From Agapanthus africanus (Eukaryota; Streptophyta; Magnoliopsida; Asparagales; Amaryllidaceae): DNA of 64,000 nucleotides. The notes below the pieces were generated by a model that saw only the letters and a program-made list of their open reading frames with translations, was not told where the DNA came from and made no database searches. Every line of letters begins with the position of its first letter. Within the stretch, counting starts at the first letter, position 1. Shown here in pieces: positions 43,245 through 56,094 of the stretch. The stretch lies in assembly GCA_030015575.1 (NCBI GenBank), contig JASDDO010000014.1:163899911-163963910 (forward strand), read 5' to 3'. The position numbers and the translations under genes are program-made.

Positions 43245-45560
43245 GATACTTTTAGCTGTTAGTATAGTCTCACAGGTACAGAACATGGTCTAGATCTGTA
43301 ATTATTTTGTCTTAACATTTTCATCATGCAACAATAGGAAATATTGAGGTTGCCCTCAATGCTCTGCGTCATTTTCACCTTCCATTAGCTTTTGTTATGT
43401 CTTATGTGTAGAACGACAATTTCAATGAAAAGTTGATGGCCACCATTTCTTAAATATGGTAGGACTTCTGGTATTTTTCTCCTGTGCTTATTTATGTACC
43501 TCGTTTTTTGCCATGCTCCTGTGTTTATGTTTGTTTGCACAATGATCAGATTACTTGTTGATTAATTAATTAGATATAATGTTTTGTACTTGTTTTTTTA
43601 TATTATTGTGTATCAAGTTAAAATGTGGGATTTATATAGAGAGAAATAGTATGGTATATTCCGATATTGGAGGGAAGATAAAATGTCTAAGGTTATATAC
43701 ACTAGAAAATCCGCTCACCCTATAGATCTAGATGTGCAAGAAGCAACATGTATGCAACTGAAGAGCTTATAATAGACGAGTATGAATTAGTGAAAATATT
43801 AACTGTAGGCTGCAGGATGAATTAAGAATTTTCTGTTTTGTTTAGGCCGTTTGAACAGAATTTTACTTCCCATCGATGGGATTTTCATGCTTGATTTTCC
43901 ATATTGTCTCATTAGAGGTGCTAGTCTGCTTGAATTCAATTAGCTGCAGATTGTAACTTGTGGCCAGTCAAACACCACAAGAGACTATGCTTTCCTTCTT
44001 GAAACATCTTTTCTCAAATTTCTTGCTGACTCTGAATGAAACTAGAGATTGTGCAGACTGATACACAAATTTCCTAGGCCCAATCAACTTAGGTGATAAA
44101 TTTGCTATATGCATTTCATTCACGGAATGCAAAATATATATGTTCCAGACATCGCTAAATCTACTGAATATACTGGTTTGTTGAAGAGGGAAATACATTG
44201 GCAACAAGCGACAAGATATGGTATGTCATATATATGCTCTAGCTTGAAAGGAAATGTTAGGACCCAAAGGAATAAAGGAAGAACGTATGTTTATTGTCTG
44301 AATTCAAAGTAAAGAATGTGTACACCATGGGTAACGCCAACGATTAGACATAATGCATCAAGTTCCTGGTGCCATGCTAGTAGAGTATAGCAAAGTTTCC
44401 AAACAATCTGCATGGTTCAAATTAGAGTTAATTTTGAGGACTGGGATGGGACTAACATATGGTTTGATTCCTCGATGCCATTAAGTGGTTGATTAGACAT
44501 GTCACGAACGAGTTAACATAATTTCTTTTAGGACTGGGTTCTAATAACTCATCCCAATGCCGTCAATACTTTCTGCCGCATCAACTATGATCGTGAAGCT
44601 TGTAGTTTTGAGGGCAAAATTCTTGACTTTCTTCATCGAAAGGAGCTCCCGAGTTGGATACAGTCGAAGCATATTTATCATAGTTCACAATGTGTGCATT
44701 GCATGCTAGTAGATGTAAAAAGAGAGAGATTCCGTTGGTACATTTGACTGAGGTAGCGTAGTGAAGAGATAGATCATCACATGACTATGTTGTTACTTAT
44801 TGAATGCATTTCAATAATGCAAAAGATTAAGCAGGTGATGTTAACAGTGTTTAGTAGAGGTACAATTACAAACAGGTTACTAATTTTCATTTGTCTATAT
44901 ATAGATCGAATCTTATCTGAGAGTCGTGACTTGTCTCAATTATTGGTGTCGTTTTAAGTTTCCATGTCACTATCTGAAAGCTTGGTTCTTGCCAAACTCT
45001 CTTGATCCAGCCAATTAGGAGCAAGTCATTCCATTGACTCGGATTTTATATTTGTTTGCCCAAAAAATCCAAATCCAAATCTCACCGAAGGGGACTTAAA
45101 CCGAATTGAACTCAGGCAAGGCCTTAATATTCAATATCATGTTATAAGTTTTATTGATATAAATACTAAGAGTAGTTTATACAGAATAAATTTTCACATC
45201 TATACATTATTTTGTTACTGCCGAATTTTTTTGGTTTTATACCGTTGTTTTGTATCCATCCCTAAGTTTACTATGAAGAGAACATTTTTATGTCTCAACT
45301 TTTTGGGTTGTTAGATCTATACGAGGCATCCAAGTGTGAAACCAATATAGGAGGAGAAATTGGAGCTACGAAGCATTATAACCGATTTGTTTACTCGCTG
45401 AAAACGGCAAAATGAAAAAGAAAACTCTTTGGCAAGGTGCAATTTGTGCAGAGGAGAAATGGTTAAAGAGAAGTCAAAAAATATTCGCCCCCCTAAATAA
45501 CCTTATTCAACCCCAAAACCAAATTAATTTCCAAAATGACTCGGAACGACCGGAGGACCA
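43245..45560. other. 3' flank of the TWIN LOV gene, no gene seen
   Basis: The beginning must hold the 3' UTR, whose end I cannot place. The rest is AT-rich with only short frames. Confidence 0.55.
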
Positions 45561-45570
45561 CGTTAGCAAA

Positions 45571-45631
45571 AACGCTATCTTAGATAACGTTTCCTTCTCA
45601 GCAAGAAGGAACTACTATCCAAGATAGCGTT
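45571..45631. repeat. Two-step hairpin
   Basis: Arms AACGCTATCTTAGATA (45571-45586) and its near-perfect complement (45616-45631, one mismatch) enclose an inner stem CCTTCT (45593-45598) / AGAAGG (45604-45609) with a 5-base loop. Confidence 0.8.
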
Positions 45632-48231
45632 CTCTCTCAAGCATCTCCTCACCCTTAGGTTCGTCGGTGAATCTCAGCCAGAATCCGCTCTGAAATGATA
45701 CGATGTCAAGGAGGTTGAGGCCGGCGAAGTGTCGGGATCTTGGGATGAGATCGGTGAGGGCTGAGCTTGGAAAATGAGGAATTGGAAAAGAAGTATCGAG
45801 AAAGAAGGAACGAACCATAATAATCATGAAAGTAAATCACACAAATAGTTTTTTTAAGAAAATATTCATGTACTTTTGATTAAAAGAATGAGGGTAAACT
45901 TAGAATTTTTGCAAAAACATTCTAAGTATAATACACATAATTTTTTTGGGCTTAAAACGTCTGTATTTTATAAGTATTAGGTTTTTTCACAATTTTGAAA
46001 ATACATGGGATTAAAAATAAGTCATCTCTCTAAAGTGGGTCCAGAAACAATTTTCCCAATTATCAATTGTTTTGATTGGATAAAATCTTCTGCAATCAAT
46101 ATCCATTCAACGTAAAAAGAATAGCTTTAATTAAAAATATTTAATTAGATTATTCTGATTATCAATTACTTTAATAGTTATAACATATCTAAAATCTATT
46201 TTCGTATTGTAAACCAAGAATTTGTATGATTAACGATTTTCAGAAGCTGCAAACCATACCATATATTTCAAAAAGATTTTGAAAATGAAACCTGGCAATA
46301 AAAATTCTCATTTTTTGAATAACAACAGGAAATACGGTAGCTAACCTTTCAAATGGATTAAAACACAAAATTTTATAACAAACCACAAGATGCATCGATA
46401 ATTCTTATCGGTAAGGTGTTGAATATATATCTTATGATGTATTTGTGTGACGGATAAGGACAATGATTCTTCCACAATTAAAATCGGAAAATATTAGATC
46501 AAACACAAACTGTTGATCTCGATCACAAATGTTTTGTCTTGTATATATTTTATTTTATTTTATTAAGTAAGGCCTTTTATACCGACGACTTTTACTTCAA
46601 AATAGTTCTACGTATATCCAGTCATAAACATATTCATTTGAAATAGCGAAATTATCCTTCATCAAGAGCAAGTTAGATGTTTTTTTTTAACGTTTGCTGT
46701 TAAATATATTAGAAGAATTAATTTTGAGTGGATAAGGTTTTGAGATGAATCCAACTAGAATCAAAGTTGACTAGTTTTTGGTCACTGGTAATGCACAATA
46801 TTAAATAATTGAGATATCATAGATAAAATATAGAAACCAATTTATTGAGGGGTTTAGTATGAATTTATTTAGAATTAATTTCTTACTTAAATTTTTATTT
46901 TGTCTCCTTTTACACTTACAAATACAAAATATGGGGAAAATTCTTAAGGTATCAAGAATTTAAATTTACAAACAAAAAAAGACTCGAACATTAAAATCAA
47001 ACTTCGGCAATATAAAAATCATTAAAGGTCAACAAGGAGAACATTGTATTAATTTGGCTTCGTTAAGGTCTTTTAATTTTAGATGGAGCACTTCTTCCAG
47101 ATTTATTTAAGAAAATTAAATTTTTCATGGCAAAAAAACAATAAATAAAGATTTTGGTTACAATTTAAAAAATATATTAAACAAATATTTAAAGCAAGGT
47201 CTGATAAAACCTTCATATTTAAGACAATTTTTATTAGTCAAATAAAGCGTACCGATATTTTACTTTCTAACAAATAAAATAAAAAAGATAACATCACCCT
47301 ATTTTTCCTGTGTGATTAGGTTTTTCAATTTAATAGCATTTTATGCAAATATGTATAGAGCAAAAAGAGCAAGTGACTCCAAAAAAGTTGTCGAAATAAT
47401 AAGAAATCAAATATGCTATGCCTATTTTGGGTTTAATATAATAATTATTTGTTTTTGTTTGATTATTTGCTTTTCGTTTTGGTTCTTTGTAAATCTTAAT
47501 GATCTAGGTTTTACTTAGAAATTGTCGACAATGAAATCAAATCGAGTCTTCTTGTGCGCAAATTGCACCAAAAATCCAAGCTTAAATGGTTGGTGATGTT
47601 TAATTTGGCACCCGCACAATGAAACACAAGTTATAAAGCGCTAAACACCCTGCTGAATAGCTGTTCAGAATCATATGCTGTGCAAAAGTTTATTATTAAT
47701 TGAAAGTCATGAGAAGGGAAAGTAAAACACCGAGGGCGTGTTTTGCTGCTTGTAGTTGATGACGATACCATGTGCTTGCAGCTAGTTGCAAATTTATTCA
47801 AGTTGCGTTTTCTTCATGATGAAAACGCTCGTACAAGCTGCGTTTTACTTTGAAAAAACTCGCTCTCTATTTTTAGCCCAGAAACGCTTTTGGCTGACGT
47901 GCCCACTCATACTCATACTTCACGCGGTCAATCCCGAAGTCATTTTGGAAAATAATTTGGGATTTAAATAATTCATTAGGGTTATTTAAGGGGGAAAAAA
48001 AATCAAAAAACTCTATGATGCTTCCTGTTCAATTCTGAGATGTTTACTTATTTTAAACAGGCACTAGCTCTTTTGTTTTGAAGGTCAGGTCCTCGTCTTC
48101 CAGAAGCTTTGCTTACAAATCAGTCTCGTGATAGTGAGGATTTTGGTTAAGGGTTGGCGATCAGGAAATTTCTCCGAAGGCAGTTTAATTAATTAGTTAG
48201 TTATCAACAAGGGGTTTTCCTCTTAAGAGAT

Positions 48232-48267
<36 letters not shown>

Positions 48268-51200
48268 ATGAGTATGCAGGGCTCTTCAACTCGGGTACGT
48301 GGCTTAATCTATCTGCAAGGAGTTATGGTTAGGCCTCTTTGTCATCGTTTAATTTTCAAGCGTAAGATTGCGTAAAGAATTTGGCAAAGTTTAACGCACC
48401 TGCTATCAACCTGTCTTAATCATTTTTACCACTTGTCTAAGATAGTATGAGATGCAGGGGTAAAAATGATTAACATCCCAAGTTGGGCATTGTTTTATTT
48501 CCACCGCAATGAAGCCCACCGGTCCCGCGTGTCCCTTTTCAAAGAACTAAACGGAAGATCCCGGGTTCGATCCCGGATGTCCCCAACACAAACTTCTATT
48601 GCCCACCGCTGGCCCATGTGTCCCAGCACAAAGTTAGGCATTGTTGGCTTTGTCTAGAACTATACATGTGGTTAATTCACGAGGCGGCTATGAACAACAT
48701 GAAGCAGACAAATTTGACTACAACACTGTTGGGTCTCTGCTACTAAAAATTGAAGTTTCAATTTTGATGCTAGAGCTTTCAGAACCGCTATTCAGCGTTT
48801 CAACGTGGTTCACATCTTTGATACAAGATTTTGATAAATGTTCGATAGAGACACCGTGATTGTTGCACTCTGTTGCAAAATTGTGGTTCACTTTCGGTTT
48901 TCGATTGCGAGCGATATTTATTTATTTATTTATTTTTGCCATCTCTAAATTCCATAGTTATCAAACATGATGTATACACGTCTATAAAATTCCATTTTGA
49001 CATTATAAAGCAAACGTTTATCCACGGCCGAGGAGGTTGAAAGAGAAAAGTACGACTGCTTGTTTGTTTTGTTGGAATTATTGAAAGCAACAGCGGAAAT
49101 AACTTTTATAATGAACCACAGATATTTTCGATGCTGTGCGTGAATTACCAAGGTAAAATTTGAAGCAAAGAGTCTTTGGCTTTGTGCATTGGTTAGTTTC
49201 AAATGTTCAAGTTGTGATGAACAAGCTTGAATGTGATTCAAGCCTTGAGGGAATCGAACCTCAATCCTTCTGCCGCTATTGCTTTATATCTCAAAACAGT
49301 TTATTCACCAAAACGAACCTAGTTTTTGTTTTTTTTTATTAGTGATTCACTTTTTTAGTCATTTCGGAAATATAATAGAGAAAATATACATATATGTATA
49401 CTTAAAAACCCGAAATCCAGGTGAGGCGTCCGTCTCGTCTCGCCTATAGGTGGATCCATCCCTGGTATAGGGTAAAATATGATTCTATTGGTGTCCTAGA
49501 TAGTGATGCATTTTGAGGTTCAATGTACTCTCTCTCTCTCTCTGCGCGCTCTAGAAGAGCTTAATTATTATAAGAATCTTTGAAAAATGCCACCTTAAGT
49601 TGTGAATGTGTCGGCAAGGGAGTTGATGGTGGTGCATTCTGTTTATCTAATATGTTATATTTTCATCCGCCCCTCCCCCTCCCCTTCCCTCCCCATGGAG
49701 CATTATACTTCAACTTTGATCGTTTTTGAGAAATACACCATAAACTCCAGTAAATGCGATGAGCCATACTGTTTGTAGCATTAAACAGGAAAAAAAAGGT
49801 ATAAAGTGGTGTGGTAGAAAATTTCTTATATCGGCAGCTCTAAAAGCTAATCATCCATCTTATTATTTTGACAATTATTATCTTGACCACCATGTCCTCA
49901 GGTACATGTACACTAATTTTCATGTAAATTGGATTCTTTTTGCTTTTATATGGGATGATTATAAAATTAACGGACAAAAGGTAACCAAAAGACATGAAAA
50001 TTGGTATGCATAGTTTAGGATATAGAGATTAATGTGGGTGGTGACAATTTTCCAAAATGAGGAAGGCTGATTTTTCAAGCGGTAAATATAGGAAATTTTC
50101 TACCCGCCATTTTATACTGTGCAGCCTTCTAAATAATGCATAATTTTGTTATGTTTGCAAATCTGTTAATGTAGATAAGTGCCATATGCTACTATCTTAC
50201 CCTTGTAACTCCGTAGAAACTAGCATCAAATTTATTTTTCTTAGAGAAGCTAAGCTCGTTTGCTATATCATTTTAATATTGTTTTTATTTTTTGATAGAG
50301 AAAGCTATATCATTTTGGTTTATACAAGCTTCAGTCAACAGTGAGGTAATCAAGTCATTATTTATATTTTCTTAGTTGATTGATACATGATGCAAAATTG
50401 TGGGGCAAGATTGTGACCGCTACTAAATGAAAGCAAAGAGGATCACATGATAATTCCATCAAACTTTGAAGCAAAGACTGCCAATCTTAGATTGGACCAA
50501 GCATCTTTCATTCAGTTGTGCATTGCTCATGTGATAAAATTTTGTGTCGAAAGTGAGATCTAGAGAGGTTCGCACTGGGTTGTTTCAAACTTGAATAACC
50601 AAAAAAAGATAAGAATGGATCGATAATGAAACGGATAATTTGAATACATATCAGAATGATTAGGTAAGGTAAATATTAATTGGCTAGATATTAAGAAATT
50701 TCTATGGATAGTAAAACCAAGACTTATTATAAGATCGGTGTTTTACAAGTGCAGATAGAAGCTCGGACAGCTTATGCCACAGGCCAAGCCACTTTTGAGG
50801 TTCGTACTATCTTCAAAGTAAATGTGGAGTTTTCCAGACGAAAAGGATGTATATCCAGATGTGATTAGAAAAAAAAATATCGCTCTAGAAAACTCCGATT
50901 TTCTGGGGCAAAAACTTGACTGTTCCACTACCCTAAACTTGGAAATTTTTATTAGATTATAATGTCATTTCTTACATCTTTAGTAAAATTTCAAAGTTTT
51001 GATTTAGCTACAGAAACCTACATGCATAAGTGATAACAAGAGCACAGGTCAAACTTGATATATTGAAAATATCTACAACACCACCTATTAGTATCAATTG
51101 TACTTAAGATAAGGCCATGTTTGGAGATTGGAACATTAAAGGATTGAAGGAACATCGTTGTTGGATATAGGTACGGTGAAGTCAATTATTGTAATTATAT

Positions 51201-51347
51201 ATGGATCTTTATGTATGAAATAATCTTATTTGAAATGATAGCACGTTATCTCGCTTACTTTATCAGTTATGTGTATATGTCTTATTTTATATTACGTATA
51301 ATACATACTGATAAAATCGATATTGTGGGACTACTAGGATTATGATA
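45632..51347. other. Intergenic sequence without recognised gene
   Basis: Mostly very AT-rich. Open frames are short and lack domains. It contains the (GA)n tract and a short CT run near 49529. Confidence 0.55.
48235..48265. repeat. (GA)n microsatellite
   Basis: An uninterrupted run of about 15 AG units. Confidence 0.95.
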
Positions 51348-52065
51348 TGATGGAGCTCCTTTTCAGACCTCCGTCAGATGTTGTCTTCCATTGATCTCGT
51401 GGTGGACTTAGTTGGTTGTCCTCCGCTACGTGTGGGTCTCAATGGGTTTTTGGAGGAAGAGGTGAAGTGATGGAGTTGGTGCCGAGTACCTGCAAAGAAG
51501 TCCCGGGGTGGTTTGGTACCACCAAGGACCCTCCGACGCTCAAGTTAGTGATGAGATCCGAGTAGAGTAACGGCTTAAAGAATAAAAAATGGCTTACTTG
51601 ACCCTTCTGTGATGGGGGTTTATATAGCGGCGGCGGCGCGCAGCAGCAGGCACGAGAATCTCGCCGGCAGTTATGCTCCCGACGTCACGCCCGCGTAAAG
51701 AGCGGATCGCCCGTTAATGGGGATCGTGATGGTGTGGAACGTGGGATGTTGCCGACGGAGAATCTGCGCATGGCGAGATTTGCGGAGCGGCGGTTACGCC
51801 TGTGAGCCGACCGAGGAAGATGGCCTCGGCTGGGGAGCTCGGGGACGAGCGAGAGGGCCAAGGAGTCTTGGTCATGTGGCAGCTCGGGGCGAGCTGAGAG
51901 GTCGAGGAGGCCAATTTCAGGGGCTCTGAGGAGAGCCAGCTTGTGCTTGCAGGTCGGATACGGGGGTGTCCTGGTCGGCCCCTGTGAGCCCTTTCTTCTG
52001 AGTTCTGGGACACGTCATCTGCCACGTGTCCTGATCTTGGAGATCGCCAATCTCGAGCACTATCA
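51348..52065 (-). repeat. Element C 3' LTR
   Basis: Plus-strand start TGATGGAGCTCC, end GCACTATCA. TATATAAA on the minus strand at 51619-51626. Matches 58487-59226, which has about 20 extra bases near 58945. Confidence 0.93.
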
Positions 52066-52081
52066 TTAGCCCCCCACTTTT
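52066..52081 (-). other. Element C polypurine tract
   Basis: The minus strand reads AAAAGTGGGGGGCTAA directly before the 3' LTR, like that of element B. Confidence 0.82.
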
Positions 52082-52432
52082 GTCCCGACCAGCTAGCGGG
52101 TCGGGTCAGGAGTGGACTGCTGGGCCTCCCGAGATGAGATCCCTCCCAGGATTTCGTCGGGACGAGTCCTCGGGCCGTCGGTTGTCTTTTCCGCCAGCGA
52201 ATCAAAGCGAGATCTCTGCATTTAAAGAAAGTGCGCCGGTTCGTGCACTCTGCAATTGAAGCGACGGTCCACGTGTCGGGCGTCGGTTGGCTGATGCGAT
52301 GTATGCAGGCCTGCGGCGTCTGATAGGACACGGTTCAGCGCTGGATTGCCACGTGGAGCGATCGGAGCCGCTGGGCGCGAGGAGCCGTTTCGGCGGGAGA
52401 CGACGGGCACCGTAGGATAAGGCCGTATGCAG

Positions 52433-52442
52433 TAATAAATAT
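52433..52442 (+). promoter_or_regulatory. Putative TATA-like box of element C aORF1
   Basis: TAATAAATAT lies about 120 bp before the aORF1 ATG, followed by CCTAGGGCCC and TACT, aligned with the corresponding segment of element B. Confidence 0.5.
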
Positions 52443-52563
52443 GGGTGGGGTCCGCCCTAGGGCCCTTACTCCTTCATATTTTCCTCTCTCAAGTTTCGGC
52501 TGCTCGGCGCTCGTCTCCCTTCTCTTGTTTCCAGCCTTTGAAGAATTGCTTTTCTCAGGTTAG

Positions 52564-54526
52564 ATGTTTTCCTCTGTAGAATCAGTAGACGTTGTAGGAG
52601 TAGATGCTAGGGTTTCTTTAGCCGTGTCTGAGTCTCCTCGGGGAGCAGGGGCTGGACCCTCTCCCCGGGGTCGTGAGGCGGGGGCCGCCTCCTGGGAGGA
52701 GGCAGCAGATGTGGCCCTCAGCACCCCGTGCTGGATGAGGCATGAGGACGAGCTTGCCAATGCTCGGGCTCGCTTCCACATCCCCCCGCGCTACATGCTT
52801 CGTCTGGCCAAGGAGGGAGAGAGGGCAGATTAGGTACGGGTAGGGAGATTGCCCTGTACTTGGAAGTTTTTTGGGGCGGAATGCTCCTGCCCTTCTCTCC
52901 TAAGGTCATCGCCGCTCTGAATTTCTTCGGTTTGGCCCCTGGCCAGTTAGTGCCGAACTCGTGGAGGATTCTCCTCGGGTTCTTGATCCGCCTGAAGTTG
53001 CAGGCGGTTCCCTTCAGCCTTTCCCTTCTCGATTCCTGCCTCGTCTTCAAGAGTTACCCCGACGGTCGAGCGGGCGACCCGAGATAGGTTTATTTTACTT
53101 TTAGGAAGCGGCCGGGGGTCGCTGCAGGGACCGGGGTCATGGCCTTGACCTCCTCCATTCATGATTGGAAAAAGAAATTTTTCTTCGTTTCCCCTCCCGA
53201 GGGCGAGGACTGGCCGGTGCCCACCAAGTGGTCGAGAGAGAAGTGTCTGCCGGAGAACCTGTCCGATGACCCCGCTGCAGTGAGAGTGGCGTCGCGGGAG
53301 CCCATTCCTCGACATGACGTGCTGCTATCCGAGAGGGTTTTGAGCTGGGCCGGGCTTAGCCCCGTCGAGTTCGTCGGTAAGTTAGGCTTGCTTTTTGGGT
53401 TTACATTTTACTCGTGTTGCTGATTTGTTGGGTGTTTGTTTCATGCAGGATCCATGGACTTCATCTCTCTCCATGATGCTATGCGCCAGTCGAGGCAGCC
53501 TACTAGGGCCAGGGGCGCCAGCTCTTCTCGGGCGCAGCCCGCCCCGGCTCCTACTGCCTCGGTGGCGGCGCCCCGAGGACGCTCGGTGGCGGACCCCGCC
53601 CCGGGCCCCAGCAGAGCGTCGGGTCGGAAGCGAGCCCTGATTCTGGAGGACACGGCTCCGAAGAGCAGATCGGCTCCCCCTCGGAGCCGCTCAAGAGGAG
53701 TTCCCGGAGACCCTCCCGAGGCCCGTCCTCGCCGACCGTAGTGGAGGAAGGGGGGCTCCGGTTCACGGTGCCGTCGGTCGCGGACAACCTCCTGCATGAA
53801 ATAGAGACCTCAGCGGGGGGTCGAGTTCCTGGGGGGACCCTCAGGGCTCAGCTGGTGTCGATCGTCCAGGAGTCCGTGCAGGCAAGCCCCCAGTTCATTG
53901 TAAGATTTGATGCCTCCTTCGTTTCTCTGATCTTTTTTGTGTCTTCCCAGGTTCTCCAGCACGTGGCCCTCGCCCTTCGCATGGAGACCGAGGTGGTAGC
54001 CCCGGCGTTGGAGGTGGCGGGTCAGCTCGCCTCGCTGCAAGAGAGCTCCAGGCGAGAGCAGGAGGCGATGTCGGCGAGGATCGCCGCCTTGGAGGGCGAG
54101 GTGGATGCCGGGAAAAGGGAGGTCGTCCGGCATCGCGAGGCCGCCGTGATCGCCGAGGGCAAGCTCGAGAACTCCCAGGTGCTTGCCGGCAACCGGAAGA
54201 GGACGGTGAAGGCCCTCCGAAAGGATCTGGGGGCGGCGGCCGAGGCGTTTAAGTCAGCTGAATCGAGGGCCGTGGCGAGCTATAAGGGGTCGAAGGATTT
54301 TTATAACGACCTGGCCGTGGCCACGACCCGCATTTGGCACGATGCCCTCAATACCGTTAAGTCACGGATGCCGGGGTTCGACGACGCGGATCTTCGGGCC
54401 GAGTTCCCCCTCGTGGGCGCCGACGAGCAAGGGGAAGAAGTTCCCGGTGAGGAGGTGGCCGAGGACCCAGCGCCCCAAGTGGTGGAGGTCGAGGACCTTG
54501 AGGTCGCGCTCGGCCCCGAGGTGTAG
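52564..54526 (+). pseudogene. Element C aORF1: Transposase_28-like gene, spliced
   Basis: Plus strand, antisense to its element. N-terminus MFSSVESVDVVGVDARVSLA; then ARARFHIPPRYMLRLAKEGE, NFFGLAPGQLVPNSWRILL and SSIHDWKKKFFFVSPPEGED, the Transposase_28 signature; then a basic Ser/Pro/Arg stretch; then a coiled coil (about 53955-54300) and YKGSKDFYNDLAVATTRIWH. Intron 1 is 53377-53448 (donor GTAAGTTAGG, same as element B). Intron 2 is probably 53882-53950 with a GC donor; it is 69 bp, so the frame stays open if retained. Lesions: TAG and a shift near 52832, a stop near 53085, a shift near 53740. Stop TAG at 54524. Confidence 0.78.
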
Positions 54527-54574
54527 AGCCCCCGTTCTCCTATCTTCATTTTGTTTTTCTTTTAAATTTTGTAA

Positions 54575-54586
54575 GGCTGGGGAGCC
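54575..54586 (+). terminator. 3'-end hairpin motif of element C aORF1
   Basis: GGCTGGGGAGCC 48 bases after the stop, preceded by TTTTGTAA and followed by CAAAAAATACCC, matching the motif after the other antisense ORFs. AATAAAG follows near 54636. Confidence 0.6.
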
Positions 54587-54939
54587 CAAAAAATACCCTT
54601 TGTAAAAAAAAAACCTTTTGTCTTTGGCAGTAGTAATAAAGTTTTTCTTCAGCTCCATAGAATTGCGTTCTGCCATCTGTTTGTGAAGAATGCTCGTGGA
54701 ATATTTTTTGCTTGTACCGTTGTGCTTTTATGTCAGGATGGCCATCTGTTTAGTGATCGTCCGTCGAGTTGTCTGCAATCACTTGCCGATGAGCGCTTCC
54801 GAGGAGGTACCTCCCTGGGCCTCGGAGTCGAGAGGAGATCGTTTGGACTTGGACAGACCTGACGCCACTCACCGGGGTCTCGGGTCCTCCACGGCCATAG
54901 AGCATCTCTGATTCCGAGCATTGGTTACCATCCGGGGGG

Positions 54940-55830
54940 TCACCTCTTGCAAAGGCTTTATGCTTCCTGGCGCGGTGGTAGGGGAGTTGCCCACCAAGGA
55001 TGGATGAGCAGGGTAGCTGCTCGGTTGCCTCTTGCGAGGGCTTGGGTCTTTAGCGTTTGAGGGGCTGTAAGAAGTCCACTAAGGATGCCCGGGCAGCGGA
55101 GCTGCGCGGCGGCCTCTGGGCGAGGGCTTTGACCTCTGGCGTCGTGGGTAGGCAACTACCAGCCGGAGTTTTTATCGAGCAGGGTAGCTGCTCGGTTTCC
55201 TCTTGCGAGGGCTTTGATCTTTCAGGACGGGGACCGAGCAGGGTTACTGCCCAGTGGCTCTTGGCGAGGACTTTGATCCCTGTCGGTTGTGGTAGAAAGC
55301 TACCAGCCGAGGATAGCCGAGCGAGGACCCGACTGCCTTTGGGAGGACTTTGGTCCTTGGCGCGGGAAGAGCTATAAGGCTGTAAGAAGCCTACCAAGGA
55401 CCCTTGGCCGGGCATGGTTACTGCCCGATGCCTCTTGGCGAGGGCTTTTGTCCTAAAAGATAGCCGAGCGAGGGAACCTCGGGCTCGACTGCCTCTGAGA
55501 GGGCTTTTTGATCCCCGGCGTTGTGGCAGGGAAGCTGCCCGCTGGGGATAGCCGAGCGAGGGAACCTCAGGCTCGACTGCCTCTGAGAGGGATTTTTGAT
55601 CCCCGGCGTTGTGGCAGGGAAGCTGCCCGCCGGGGATAGACGAGCGAGGGGACCTCGGGCTCAACTGCCTCTGGGAGGGCTTTTTGATCCCCGGCGTTGT
55701 GGTAGGGAATCTGCCCGCTGGGGATAGCCGAGCGAGGGGACCTCGGGCTTGACTGCCTCTGGGAGGGCTTCTTAATCCCCGGCGTTGCGGCAGGGAAGCT
55801 GCCCGCTGGGGACGACTGAGCAGGGAAGCT
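54940..55830 (-). repeat. Element C hairpin tandem array, 88-bp period
   Basis: Near-identical units are marked by GGGCTTTTTGATCC or a variant at 55501, 55589, 55677 and 55765; more diverged copies extend left to about 54940. In element orientation each contains GGGCAGCTTCCCTGCC and a second hairpin with arms near CGAGG/CCTCG. The units align with those of element B (shared GCGGG-AGCTTCC and AAGCCCTC). Confidence 0.9.
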
Positions 55831-56051
55831 GTTGGGCTGAATCTTGTTGTGGTGTAACCCGACCGTTTAGCTGTAGGTGCGGGGAATGGGAACGGTCGGG
55901 GCAACGGCGCGCGTAGCTAGCCTATTGAATGTGGGGGAAGGCGAAGCGCTAGGGGCACGTCGCTTCGATTCCACCGGAGAAGGCTTGATGGCTGCCGCGT
56001 GGCAGTGGCTCCTTGGGCGAAAGCGGGCGACGGTTGGGCTGCGCAGTGGGC

Positions 56052-56059
56052 TATATAAG
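56052..56059 (+). promoter_or_regulatory. TATA box of element C aORF2
   Basis: TATATAAG 36 bases before the aORF2 ATG, implying a very short leader and a promoter independent of the LTR. Confidence 0.65.
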
Positions 56060-56094
56060 GATGAAGGAGTACTGGTCCTTTCATCTTCATAAAC

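Noticed and set aside
45615..45827. Minus-strand frame faintly like a leucine-rich repeat
   Set aside because: Only one possible repeat, no consensus spacing.
48565..48600. Box B-like GGTTCGATCCCGG suggesting a tRNA gene
   Set aside because: No box A, acceptor stem or cloverleaf could be built around it.
49235..49275. Reverse-strand GGTTCGATTCC suggesting a tRNA or SINE
   Set aside because: No matching box A, tail or target duplication was found.
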